A program made the translations under genes and the position numbers. Source: Trissonchulus latispiculum (taxonomy: Eukaryota > Nematoda > Enoplea > Enoplida > Ironidae). Taken from it: 64,000 nucleotides of DNA. Below are positions 32,414-44,057 of the stretch, piece after piece. The notes beneath the pieces are model-generated. The model was not told where the DNA came from, did not search any database, and worked only from the letters and a program-made list of their open reading frames with translations. How positions within the stretch are numbered: the first letter of the stretch is position 1; every line of letters starts with the position of its first letter. The DNA is taken from assembly GCA_030248195.1 (NCBI GenBank), contig JASAND010026687.1:1-64000 (forward strand), given 5' to 3'.

Positions 32414-33379
32414 TGTTGCATTGTGCTTATTAGAACAATGCTTTCGTTTAATAAAATTAAATAAACAAATTGAATAAAATAATTAATAAAATGTTTTCTG
32501 TGAATTTAGAAGTCAGTGGACAAAATCAGGCCGCAAAATAGAGCTGGGGCTTGTAGTTACTACTCTTACATGATTCGGGTACACAGTCATACTCTGTTTT
32601 TGTATAGGTGTCATGCTTTTACGAAAATGGAAGTGTATAGGATTTTACACATTACAAAAATAGTCGGAATAAATAATACTTGTAAAATGGTTGGTAATAC
32701 CTTAGTTTTCACTTCACATTTTAGAAATTAATTTCAATTGTTTCAATTAGATTTGTGCATCGCAACTGATATATTTTCATTACACATCAAGAAACTATTT
32801 TCACTATAAATTAGAACAGAAGGCAGATGGAAATTAATTCATTTTATTACATATATATAGCTACCTAAACAGCTTATAAAAACAAATCGTACTAAGTCCC
32901 ATAGCAAAACAAGAAAGAAAAAGAAAAATAACTGCTAAAATTAACTGGAAAAATGGCTAAGAAAGACTAAGAATTTGAAGAAATAGTGCAAGGAGCTACG
33001 TGGCAGAAGCTTGTACAAAAACTGATAAAAAATGACTGTCCTTGTTTACACCAGCAGCACTGATAACAAAACCAATTGGCGTTTTTTCCCATGCAGGTGC
33101 ACAAATAGAGAAACAACGAAATTTTAAATCAAAAGATAACAACTTGACGATGGACAAAGTTTTTGAAGTTTTGAGAACAAGATTCACTAAAGCACTGGGA
33201 TCTGCAATATAAATTAAGCAGTGCTCTGGTGGTCAAATAAACAAATAGTTGCCAGAAATACTGAGACAAGAAACACTTACAAAATTTTCTTATCTGTAAA
33301 CTTATTGTGTATTGCTTTTATCGATCCGTAGAAATTTAAAATGCTCAGAAAAATTAAAAACAAAACGATGTCTACAGAT
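32414..33379. other. Intergenic
   Basis: Includes the 3' end of the Tribbles-like locus (AATAAAATT near 32450) and AT-rich unique sequence. No gene seen. Confidence 0.5.
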
Positions 33380-33890
33380 TTGGATTCTGTGACCCCGAAA
33401 ACTCCTAGAGCGACTTTTTCCCGGCTCTCTAGGCCCATTTCTAGAGTTAATCCTACTTAATCCCACAAATCCTACATATCCCCTACACTTAGGCATAATC
33501 TGATTGAAACTTGTGATTCTACGACCCAGAAAACCCTAAGGGAGAGTTTTTTCTGGGTCCCTAGAGCAATATTTACAGTTAATCCTACTTAATCCCACAA
33601 ATCCTGTTTATCCCTTGCACTTAGATATAATCTGATTGCAAATTTCGATTCTACAACCTCGAAAAGCCTTAGGGAGAGTTTTTCCCGGGTCTCTAGACCC
33701 AATTTATAGTTAATCCCACTTAATCCCGATACTCCCACAAACCACCTGGGCTGAGCACTGATCTCATTGCAAAATCCGATTCTACGACCCCGAAAGCCCC
33801 TAGAGAGGTTTTTTCCCGCCTCTCTAGAACAATATTTAGAGTTAATCCAACTTAATCCCTCTAAATCCGTACCTCAGCCTCAGGCACTAG
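33380..33890. repeat. ~133 bp tandem repeat, four copies
   Basis: Units start with GATTCTRYRACC at 33380, 33512, 33646 and 33778. Each contains CCGAAAA.CC, TTTTTCCCGG.TCTCTAG and AGTTAATCC.ACTTAATCCC. The copies differ by ~15-25 percent by eye. Confidence 0.88.
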
Positions 33891-33892
33891 TT

Positions 33893-34030
33893 AGGAGGGG
33901 GTTTTAAGCTCCACAAGTTAGGAGGGGGTACGCGAGCCACAAATTAGGAGGGGGTACGCGAACCACAAATTAGGAGGGGGTACGTGAGCCACAGGTTAGG
34001 GGGGGTACGCGAGCCACCGAGCCACCACTC
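33893..34030. repeat. ~27 bp minisatellite
   Basis: Five copies of CACAAATTAGGAGGGGGTAC plus GCGAGC, at near-regular spacing, ending in a degenerate CGAGCCACC stretch. Confidence 0.9.
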
Positions 34031-35579
34031 CACACACTCCACGTACCCCATTGTACCCCCCCTAATGTGAGCCCAAATGCCCTCTATATACTACTCCCGG
34101 AATTTCAGAATTTTCTGGATTTTCGACATCTCAGGTTTCTCAGGATACAAAAAATATATACATTGTTGGGGTTTACTCCAAAAGTTAATCTGCTATAAAC
34201 AGCCAAAGTATGTACACACATTTTTGGTCGTACTATAGGCTTAAATTTTAATTATAACCCAACCTGCAGTGACGTTTTCGAGGATTAGAAAACACGTGAA
34301 CCATTTTGAAAAAGGGTATAACAAATGCCAAAACAGCCCAGGGAAATTCAGATGACTAAATGTATGTGATGGACAAACTTCACATCTACTGTTAATGCAA
34401 TGCAAATTTACGACTAATGCGTTGAATTCCCATATAAACTTAAATGAAAAATTTTCCGATTTGGGCTCCAAATATTCTAGCAATTCGAATTCGGATTGTT
34501 TTAGCTTGAACGTCACATCTCATTCATTCCGCATCAGAACTGACCACATCCAGCTGAAATCCGGAAATCAGGAAAAAATAAGGGAAATTGTTTGGAATTA
34601 CATTGCTGATCCAACATAGTCGTAGCCAAAAATCTAGTCTAAAGTCTAAAGTAAAGTCTAAAAATTTCCACTTAAGTTGTTTATTGTATTTTTGCATTTC
34701 AAAGTCAATGCAAATTTAATAAATAAAAACTAAAAAAATCTGCCCAACAAAGGGTATACCCGTGTTTACAAATTGCATTCCGAAAATTTTCAAATCGAAA
34801 TTTCTTGGTCACTTTCATAAGGTAAGAAATAAAAAATGATTATATTTCGATTCCAGTAATTTTCGAAATCTTACAGCCTAGCAGTGTCCACGCCTGAACT
34901 AGAGGTAAAATTTACTGACTCTTGTGGAAACAAATGTGGGTATTTACCTATTGTGGAAGCGATTTTGGTGAAACACACTTTTAAGGTGATGGTTCGGGTT
35001 TGTTTATTTTCGGCCTTTGAAAAAAGGAGCTTGTTGGCACCTTTCCGTGCCCAAACATGAAAATTTTGACGAAAATCAAACACAATTTGTATTACCTAAA
35101 AATGTCAAATTTTCTCACGAGTTTACATGTCATTGAAAATAAAAGCAGCAAGAAAAACAAATAGTGGATCAGAAGGCAGCATATGCATAAGTTGACTTTT
35201 ATCTTGACATGGGCCGTTGACTTTGAAAATTTCTTGAAAGATCGAAGTAAGTAAAATACCAGTGCGCCGAAGGCGCAAAATTGTTCTCGAAGGCCTTGTG
35301 TAGCTCAAAGCATTCATAAAGGAACCCACTAAAATTTGCTTCAGAAAATCTATATACCTTTTGAGCTTTTAGGCGAGTTTAGAAATATAGCACCAGCAAT
35401 ATAATATAAGACACTATGTAATATATGGTCTTGTGTGCGAAGCCTCCAGAAACTGTATATATGTGGAAACAAATGAATGAGCAATGGGAAAATTTCAGAC
35501 TACATGTAAAAATTTGTCGTAAATGTTTGTGGAACGGAACTCACTCGATAAAAAATTTTCCAAAAGAACAACGGCAAAA
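34031..35579. other. Intergenic
   Basis: No convincing gene. Short frames near 34.3 and 35.0 kb lack domain features or splice context. Confidence 0.45.
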
Positions 35580-35740
35580 CACTGAATCTAACAGTGCTGG
35601 CCCCCGCGCAGGGACGCGCTGCCGTGCGCGAGAGTTCCAAAACTGCAGAACCCGCGCAGGAGTCTTCTGCGCGCGGGGGTCAAAATTTTGCTGCGCACAG
35701 CGCGGGGGTTTTGGATGCTCGCCTGGCCTAATATAGGTAT
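35580..35740. repeat. GC-rich island with CGCGGGGGT repeats
   Basis: An abrupt GC-rich block in AT-rich surroundings with repeated CGCGGGGGT and TTTTGCTGCGC. A related, more degenerate array is at 58750-59040 (GTTGCGCGGGGGTAATATTT). Confidence 0.6.
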
Positions 35741-36780
35741 TGCGCATGTATGATTCTAACTCCACAATTCGGTAAGTAGTCTAAATTTCCGGTTACTTTC
35801 ATAACTTTATGTTTTGCTGTGGCAGCTAAGTCACTAGTTTCCTGTTTGTGTTAGTGCTAATGCATTTCAACGCGTTTTTGATACTTTGAAAGAGAAGCGA
35901 AGCCTGAGATACTCAAAGGTTGTTTATTTTTCGAACTGTCTGGATTCTGGAAAACATAAGAATACTTTTGTCAGTATTTAATGAGCAAAACTAGTGACCA
36001 TAATATGCGGTTCTTCTGGGCCCACTTTCCTGGAAAGCCATAGATTGAATTTATTTAGTTTACCACATAAGTTTTCATCTTCATGAATTTATGTATTCTC
36101 ACCAGACACTCTCAGATTCCCATGAAGCCACCAACCGCATAATCCCTGCAACGAATTGCAGAATGTCATCAAGAATCAACCTACTGAACAAAATATTTAT
36201 GTAAGTGCTTTCAATCCACACCACTTGCATTTGAATAACAAGAGTCGTTCTACCGGTAAGGTAAACGTTGCATCAGTTTTCACTTTAGTATTTATTGAAG
36301 TAAGTTGCTTGAGTTGTGGTCAGTAAACAAGGCGAAGTAATCTGCGTACCTATCAAAATATTTTGACTCCGGACGAATGACTGAATTTCTAGGTATCTCG
36401 TGTCTGTGCATCCTTGTACGATAGAGTAAAAAGATACTACGGAGGCCTACCAATGGTGTCGAAATGTTGCTTCTTGTGTTTTTGTATAGAAAAACTTTGT
36501 AGAATGTTGAAATTTTGTGAAAATTCATTGTTAACCTCCGGTTTGCTGCCCGACACTAAACGGGACATTAAAGAGGCCAATCGACTGAATGCTACACGGG
36601 TGTAATTATGTGAAGAAAAAAGAATCCTTACTTTAGATCTGATAGAAAATAAAGAAGACTTTACTAAGAAGACTTACAGACATTTAATAGGCAATAAATG
36701 GTATTACCAATAAAGCACATACATATGATAGGGATCAAACCTGCAGGCGATTGCTTTGCCGTTTACGTGCAAGGGATGTG
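35741..36780. other. Intergenic with one dispersed duplicate
   Basis: 36150-36260 (AACGAATTGCAGAATGTCAT and following) is similar to 42750-42860 (AACGAATTGCAGAAAGTCAT). Otherwise there is no feature. Confidence 0.5.
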
Positions 36781-36990
36781 TCGCCTTGCAATACATAGAG
36801 TATTCCAGCTAGCATACACCTGTGCATTATGTACTGTTGGCAGTTAGAAATTGCAAAAGCTGGCCCCTCAGCCTCATCTAAATCTTATTGAAACCTCCTA
36901 ATTTGCTCTGCTATGGTGGCATCTCTTGCACTATATCACTGGGACATTGGGATTAATGTAGTGTGGCGTAAAAGATATTTAACATTTAGT

Positions 36991-37633
36991 CTAATCGTTG
37001 TTCAGTCTGACATCAAAAACGATTAAATGGAGCCATTGCATTGAAGACACAGCGCGACGATTACCCCATTCATTGATACATCCAGGATGAAAGTGGTGCA
37101 TACAACATTCCAAAGTAGCTGATTCATGAATGTATACGCCTGCGAAATTCAACAGACCTGAGAACTTGACACCGGCTTTATGATAACTGAGGAGCGCGGA
37201 GGCCCTTGTAATTCCAAGCAAGACGAAGTGTAGTTCTTTCAAAGTAAGGGACTACGACTAGGACAGTTGTTAATCATATTAGTAGATGTATCCATACTCG
37301 TCGGCATTCCACGGAACAAAGACCACAATGACAAGGCTTTCAAATAATTGTCCTTGTTATTCGCAATATTGGAGGTGTTATGTAAGGTTATATGTTGCAT
37401 TAATCTGGCAGATTATGAAAAGTTCCACTAACGGAATTTCTTGCTACCTGTTCTCCGTTAATAGAAATAGAAACGGTAGCCCCAGTAGGAACATTAAGAT
37501 TCACTGTGTATATAAATTTGTCAACGTTTATGAAATTGGACGGTATTATTATAGTAAGAAAAATTGACAACAGTAAAGAATGTTTGCAATAAAATATAAA
37601 TTTACATACAGAAATATAAGTTTTCACAATCAT
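36991..37633 (-). pseudogene. RING-H2-like secreted-type gene, copy A (internally deleted)
   Basis: Hydrophobic leader SLLLSIFLTIIIPSNF, then NVPTGATVSISINGEQVARN. After several frame breaks come LLSYHKAGVKFSGLLNFAGV and the cysteine/histidine block ECCMHHFHPGCINEW. The central cysteine exon present in copy B is missing between FAGV and the RING-like block. CLQC lies just beyond, in a frame displaced at a G4 run. It is one of at least five decayed copies between 36.8 and 42 kb. Confidence 0.6.
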
Positions 37634-37972
37634 TTGTCTGAATAGAAATTAGCAGTAATATAATAATATTTAATAATAGGTAATATTAAATAACTTTCAC
37701 ATATTGTTTTTCAAGATAAAGGGAAATCAAGAAGAAAGAATTCATAGAGTACTCCAGCTAGCATACTCTTATGTATTATGTACTCTTAGCAGTAGGAAAT
37801 TGCAAACGTTAGCCTCTCAGCTCCATTGAATCTAATTAAACCTCCTAATTCGCTCTGCTATGGGGCCATTTCTTGCACTAATATCACAGGAATATTGGCA
37901 TTTATGTAGTGCTATGCCCTGAGGATATGCCACATTTAGTTTAATCGTTGTTCCCTCAGACTTCAAAAACGA

Positions 37973-38896
37973 TTAAATGGAGCCATTGCATTGAAGACAC
38001 AGCGCGCCGATTACCCCATTCATTGATACATTCAGGATGAAACTGGTGCATGCAACATTCCAGAGTATCTGAAATGTGAATATATCCGAGAAACAGGTAC
38101 TCACCGCATTCTGCTGTTGACGGTTCAAGTTGATGGTTAATAAATTAGCATTTGCCCCGGCAGATTCAGCGTTCATAGTGCATTTAATTTCGATTGGCTT
38201 AATTTGCTGTAGAATCGAACGGTGCTAGTAGTTGATCGGTTATATTGCAACTGACCACATTCAATTCAGAACTCGTACAATTCCCCGCATAGCATTTCGA
38301 TTGATAGATCAGGTTGGCCTGGTTGATACGCAGTAACGACATCGAGCCAGTAGTTCTTGTTTTCGTGAATTGCATTTCCGTTGGTATAATGCATAGGGAT
38401 TGAACGCCGGCGAAATTAAACAGGTCTGAGAACTTGACACCGGTTTTATGATAACTGAGGAGCGATGAGACACTTGTAATTCTAAGCAAAACGAAGCTGT
38501 AATTCTTTCAAAGTAGGGGACTACGACTAAGAGAGTTGTTGGGCATTATTAGTAGATGTATCCACACTCGTTGGATTTCCACGGAACAAAGACAACAAAG
38601 ACAAGGCTTTCAAAGAATTGTCCAAGTTTCTGCAATATATGTTGCATTAATCTGGCAGATTTCGGAAAAGTTCCACTGACGGAATTTCTTCCTACCTGTG
38701 CTCCGTTAATAGAAATAGAAACCGTAAACACAGTAGGAACATTAAGATTCACTGTGTAGAGAAATTTGTCAACGTTTAAGAAATTGGATGGTATTATTAC
38801 AGTAAGAAGAATTGACAACATGAAAGCATGTTTGCAATAAAATCGAAATTTACATACTAGTATATATACGAAATAATATATAGTTTTCACAATCAT
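37973..38896 (-). pseudogene. RING-H2-like secreted-type gene, copy B (most complete)
   Basis: Order on the minus strand: hydrophobic leader (FMLSILLTVIIPSNFLN), VNLNVPT...VSISINGAQVGRNSVSG, then KTGVKFSDLFNFAGVQSLC, a segment with further cysteines (YQSKCYAGNC, ELNVVSCNITDQ), and MNAESAGANANLLTINLN. A possible 36-nt intron (38104-38069, donor GTGAGT, acceptor TTTCAG) precedes CCMHQFHPECINEW. That block matches the RING-H2 core C-x-H-x-F-H-x2-C-I-x2-W. VIGALCLQC, which would supply the last C-x2-C pair, follows if one G of a G4 run is dropped. Frame breaks make function unlikely. The RING reading is my inference, because the phase through the small intron favours a different frame. Confidence 0.5.
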
Positions 38897-39714
38897 TTGT
38901 CTGCTTAGAAATTTAACAATAATATAATAATATTTAATAATAGGTAATATTAAATAACTTTCACATATTGTTTTTCAAGATAAAGGGATATCAAGAACAA
39001 AGCCTGAAAATAGCACAGAAATAAATTACAGTTCATTGACAATAAGTTCAGGATAGCCCACCGATCACATTTACAAAAATTGAAAAATGCTTGCAAAACA
39101 ACTTAAACTAAGAAAATCTGATATCAAGAGGCACTAGTTATTTAACAAGGAATGAAATATAATTTCTTTGAAAGCAGGCACGTCATATTCTTATTACTGG
39201 AAACTTTATCGGCCCCTTTAGTCTGGTTTTAATATTAGCTTTTTATTTTACTCCCACTTTGTTTTTACAGTTTGACAACACAACCTTTGATGCATTAATA
39301 TAAGCACCAATTATTAATTGACGGCAGTTGTTTCCAAGAATATGACGCGCCAGCTTGCCAGCAAACTACTTATCGTTCGCAGCCTGCAACGTTATTTCAT
39401 ACTTTGTTGAATAACGAGTGCCACTTGATATCGGCTTTTCAGAAAAGACACTAAATTGTTTTGCAAGTGTTTTCATTTTTGGAAATTTGACAAGTGGGCT
39501 AACATAAACTTGTTGTCAATGTACCGTAATTTATTTCTGTGCTAAGGCCAAGCTTTGTTCTTTGATTTCCCTTGATCTTGTGAAACTTCATATTAATCTC
39601 TGAAAATTATTAAATATCCTAGCATTGTTAAATTTCTAATCAGATAAATTGTTATGAGAATTATATATTTCAGTATGTAAAATTAGATTTAATTGCAAAC
39701 ATGCTTTACTGTTA

Positions 39715-40020
39715 TCTATTTCTTTTACTCTAATTATACCATCCAATTTCTTTAGCGCCGACAAATCTGTCTGCACAGTGAAACTTGATGTTCCTACTGG
39801 GTCTACCGGTGCTATTTCTATTAACAGAGAACAGTAGCCAGGAATTTAGTCAGTATATTTGCTCCGAATTCTGCCCGATTACTGCAAGAATATGCTGCAT
39901 TATCCTCCAATATTGCTGCTAACAAGGGCAATTCTTTGAACAACTTATCTTAATGCTGTCTTTGTTCCGTGGGAAGCCAACGAGTATGGGTACATCTACT
40001 AATAATGCCCAAACACCCTC
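39715..40020 (+). pseudogene. RING-H2-like gene family, copy C (fragment)
   Basis: Diverged leader-exon copy in the right palindrome arm, reading toward the right: CGACAAATCTGTCTGCACAG, TTCCTACTGGGTCTACCGGT, and the shared tail GCCAACGAGTATGGGTACAT. Several stops. Confidence 0.6.
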
Positions 40021-40061
40021 TCTGTCGTAGTCCCCACCTTTGAAAGCACTACAGCTAAGTC

Positions 40062-41800
40062 TTGTATGTAAATTTCGATTTTGTTGCAAACTTGCCAAAC
40101 TGTTGCAATTTTTTGACTACAATAATACCATTCAATTTCTTAAACGTTGACAAATTTCTCTACAGTAAATCTCAATGTTCCTACTGGGTCTGCCGTTTTC
40201 TTTCTACTAACGGAGAACAGGTAGCAAGAAATTCCGCCTGTGGAACTTTTCCGAAATCTGCTGGATTAAGCAACATATGCTGTAGAATCCTCCAATATTG
40301 CTAATAGCAAGGACAATTCGTTGAAAGCCTTGTCTTTGTTGCCTTTGTTCCGTGGAAAGCCAACGAGTATGGGTACATCTACTAATAATGCCCAAACACC
40401 CTTTCTGTCGTAGTCCCCACCTTTGAAAGCACTACAGCTAAGTCTTGTATGTAAATTTCGACTTTGTTGCAAACTTGCCAAACTGTTGCCATTTTTTGAC
40501 TACAATAATACCATTCAATTTCTTAAACGTTGACAAATTTCTCTACAGTGAATCTGAATGTTCCTACTGGGTCTGCCGTTTTCTTTCTACTAACGGAGAA
40601 CAGGTAGCAAGAAATTCCGCCAGTAGAACTTTTCCGAAATCTGCTAGATTAAGCAACATATGCTGTAGAATCCTCCAATATTGCTAATAGCAAGGACAAT
40701 TCGTTGAAAGCCTTGTCTTTGTTGCCTTTGTTCCGTGGAAAGCCAACGAGTATGGGTACATCTACTAATAATGCCCAAACACCCTTTCTGTCGTAGTCCC
40801 CTTGAAAGCACTACAGCTAAGCTTTGCTTTGAATTACAAGTAAGTGGTTGCTCCTCAGTTGTCATAAAGACCGGTATCGTTGTCAGACATTTGTCCAATT
40901 TCGCCGGTGCTCCCTATGCATTATGCCAGCGGAAATGCTATTCACGAAAACAAGACATACGGAATCGAGGTCGTTACTGCGTATCCACCAGGCCAAACTG
41001 TCTTGTGAATCGAAATGCTATGCGGGGATATAGTACGAGTTCTGAATTGAATGCGGTCAGTTACAATATATCCGTCCAACCACTAGCACCATTCAATTCT
41101 ACAGCGGACTAGCCAATCGGAATTAAATGCACCGTGAACTACCGGGGCAAATGCTGATTCATTATGATCAACTTATACCATCAAACAGCTGAATGCGGCG
41201 TAGACCTGTTTGACGTATATATTTAATATGAAATATCTAGTCTGGGCTCTATCTAAATAACTCTATCTAAATAAATTTATTACTCTATCTAAATAAGTAG
41301 TGCTAGTTATACACATTTAAATACAGAGTAACTGCTAAACATAACTGTTAGTCAATTAAAAATTACAATTACTTTAACCGTAAAACCCATTTTAATGAAT
41401 TGTAACATTAAGTAACAGAGAAAGTGTTTATTTACTTCCAAACCTTATCTGATTTTGAGGATTTAGTTGACGAAACAATTATCGTAATCGTCTTGCATAG
41501 GGACTTTGGAAGAGTGACTTGCATAGACATAGGGAAAGTTTGAACAGCGGTACTCGGGGTTTGCACAGCGGCACTCAGGGTTTGCACAGCGGCACTCAAG
41601 GTTTGCACAGCGGCACTCAAGGTTTGCACAGCGGCACTCAGGGTTTGCACAGCGGCACTTTAGTTTGCACTCCGGCACTCAAAGGTTTGCACAGCGGCAC
41701 CTAATCGGGTGGTTGTATTCACCGCTTTCATCCTGAATGTATCACTGAATGTGTTATCGGCACGCTATATGTTTTCAATGCAACGGCTCCATTTAATCGT
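40062..41800 (+). pseudogene. RING-H2-like gene family, copies D and E
   Basis: The leader exon is tandemly duplicated with a ~383-bp period (40062 and 40445, almost identical for ~350 bp). Copy E continues with the central exon (QTFVQFRRCSLCIMPAEM; SELNAVSYNISVQPLAPFN) to ~41150. After an AT-rich gap and a minisatellite, the RING-like block reappears at 41710-41800 as CIHRFHPECITECVIGTL. There the tryptophan and the last cysteine pair are lost, and no G-run frame break is present. All frames are interrupted. Confidence 0.6.
41545..41700. repeat. 21-bp minisatellite
   Basis: About seven copies of GGTTTGCACAGCGGCACTCA plus A or G. The 21-bp length keeps frames open on both strands (repeated GLHSGTQ on plus, CANPECR on minus), so the frames here should not be taken as genes. 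It interrupts gene copy E. Confidence 0.92.
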
Positions 41801-44057
41801 TTTTGATGTCAGACGGAACAATTATGAGATGCAACTATCAAAACACATTGGGTACACAAGCCAAGCAGAATTCCGCGGATGGGGCGCATCAAAATTATGC
41901 TTGCTTTATTCCACGGAAGGTTGTTGAGGCAAAAACAAGCCGTCTGTATTCCGACCAATCCAGCTGGATACCGGGGAATTCTTTTAAAGCAAATTTTTGG
42001 CAGCAGGTTTCCAGCTGTTCCAGCGCAAAATAATTTTAAGGCTAAGCCCAGTCAAAGAAATATATAAGCTTAAATCCAAGAACGTTGGTTCAATTTAGTT
42101 TAAAACTTACGTGTCTAATACCCAGTCAAAGTCATATCTAAGCTTAATTCAAAGTTGGCTAGACAATTCAACCTTCTGTTTATCAGTGTCTTTGAAAATA
42201 AAACGAGTCCGTAGGGTTGGCAGCTATCACTGACCAACTTAAGTCTACAAATCAAATTTTACAATCAAGCTGTATTTTTAGAATTCCTATTCTAGAATGC
42301 AATTTAACACTATCCGTTACCGCAAAAATAAAGTGAATAAGCCCATAATTAAAGCACAATTAATGCGCACTGGATTAAGCCCAATGTTCCTATAATATAT
42401 TGCCATAAGCTGCCCCTCAGCTGAGCCAATTAGGAGGTTTCAGATTTAGCTGAGGCTTAGGGGCCAGCTGTTGCAATCTCCTACTACCAGGAGCACATTT
42501 ATTACATCTTATGTAGCGTATTCTGTTGATATAATTGCATCCTTGTAGCGTGCGATCGATTAGCCTCCGGTGAACCACAAATTGTCTGGTTTCTGGAAAA
42601 CATCTGATTGTCACTCCTGGCTTCGGGCTGAAAATCCGGAGATAAGCACCGGTAGCCTGTAACCGTTTGTAGGTAGGAGTTGTCTCCAGGGACGGTTTAC
42701 ACTTTATTTTCAGTTTTTTTATGTCATCAACCGTATAATCTACTGAAACGAATTGCAGAAAGTCATCAAGAATCAGCCACTAAAGAAAAGTTTTATATAC
42801 GTTGCTTATATTCTACAGCTGTTGCGTTTGAATTACAGAGAGTCGTTTTGCCGATAATTTTCAACCTGTGTTTAAGTGCTACAAGACTCTTTGGAATTTA
42901 GTCATTTGTGCAAATTCATAGCAAAACCCATTAGGAAAGTAGGAAAGTTAGAATTTTGTTGATTTTTCTCTTTTGGGAAAGCGGCGCGGAAAGCAACCAG
43001 ACTAGGGGGAATTTTACTGTTTCTGTTTCTAGTGTGTTTGTTTAAAGGGAAAGATGCTGTAGTATTTTCTTGTGAATGTTCGTGAATTTGGTCACGTGTC
43101 CGGAGTCAGCATTATTTGACAGGGTACACGCGCTAGATGTGTGCACCTGGGCTTTTAGTTTACGTTAAAAGATAGCAAACTAATTGTTTCTTTTTTAACA
43201 CTCAGAGAAGCTCTTAGTATTAAATTGCATAAATACAAATGCAACGGGTTGCAGGAACATTACTTGTTAAATTGCAATTACAATATTTACCCCAACATTT
43301 TTCTTCCTTCGTTATTTTTAACCAAATCTAGTAATTTCAAAACTATTTTATTAACATCTTCTTTTCTAAAATTCAAATATGAGCGTAATTACATGAGCTT
43401 CCAGGATTATCAGCTGTACTATCTAGCTAGCAGACGCTCAATCTTCTCCAGTCAAGTACAGGTAGTGTTACCCGTACTATTCCAGACAGAATGTAATTAT
43501 GCATTTTTCATAATTTCAGCATTAACATTTATATTTAGGCAACACGTACTATCGTTCCCGTAAGCCCAAAACAAAATCAGTCACTTTAATATTTAACTAA
43601 CCAAACAATCTAACGCTTTGGATGGGGAATATGATGGCTTCACTAGCATTAAATTGATTCACATATATTTTTCGATAGGAACTTATGCAATAGTGTTTGG
43701 GAAGATTATGTTCAATTCTTGCTACTACCTATTCTACATCGGCAAGAACTATAGTAGAAAAACCGTTTTGGCGTAGAAACGGGTTCGCTGGAAGAGTGGC
43801 AAAAGACTGCAATTTTTAATTCAATTATTTTCCATTTTCTTTTTTCTTATAACCATTTTTCCAACTTTAGCCTAATGTTTTTTGGTTAAGCGTTAATCGC
43901 TTCGTAGAAAATCTATGTGCGGACGGTGTTTCAAATGTTATAAGCGTTTGAAAAAAATATAAATTTTGTCTGTAAACCTAGGTTTTTCGAAAAATTAGTA
44001 AACCTAAACTGACAAGTTTCAATGAAATTACTCCAGATTCAGTCCCATGGAATCAAA
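41801..44057. other. Intergenic with dispersed repeat pieces
   Basis: 42410-42490 is an inverted copy of ~36845-36905 (shared AGCTGGCCCCT and AAACCTCCTAATT). 42750-42860 matches 36150-36260 directly. A short direct repeat (ACCCAGTCAAAG ... TAAGCTTAA) occurs at ~42046 and ~42119. 43-44 kb is AT-rich. No gene recognised. Confidence 0.5.

Larger units (their letters stand above)
37700..41180. repeat. Large imperfect palindrome (inverted gene duplication)
   Basis: Sequence left of ~39200 reappears reverse-complemented right of ~39340. The inner arm sequence GCACAGAAATAAATTAC (~39013) pairs with GTAATTTATTTCTGTGC (~39525), GCCCACCGATC with GACAAGTGGGC, and GATATCAAGAGGCACTAG with a matching block at ~39415. 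Arms extend outward through the gene copies for more than 1.5 kb. The spacer is only ~140 bp. Arm identity by eye is roughly 75-80 percent, so the inversion is old. Confidence 0.8.

Noticed and set aside
41519..41704. Repetitive GLHSGTQ protein and opposite-strand CANPECR protein
   Set aside because: Both come from a 21-bp minisatellite whose length keeps frames open on each strand.
43225..43563. 112-codon plus-strand frame
   Set aside because: AT-rich, hydrophobic and low in information, with no conserved motif or gene context.
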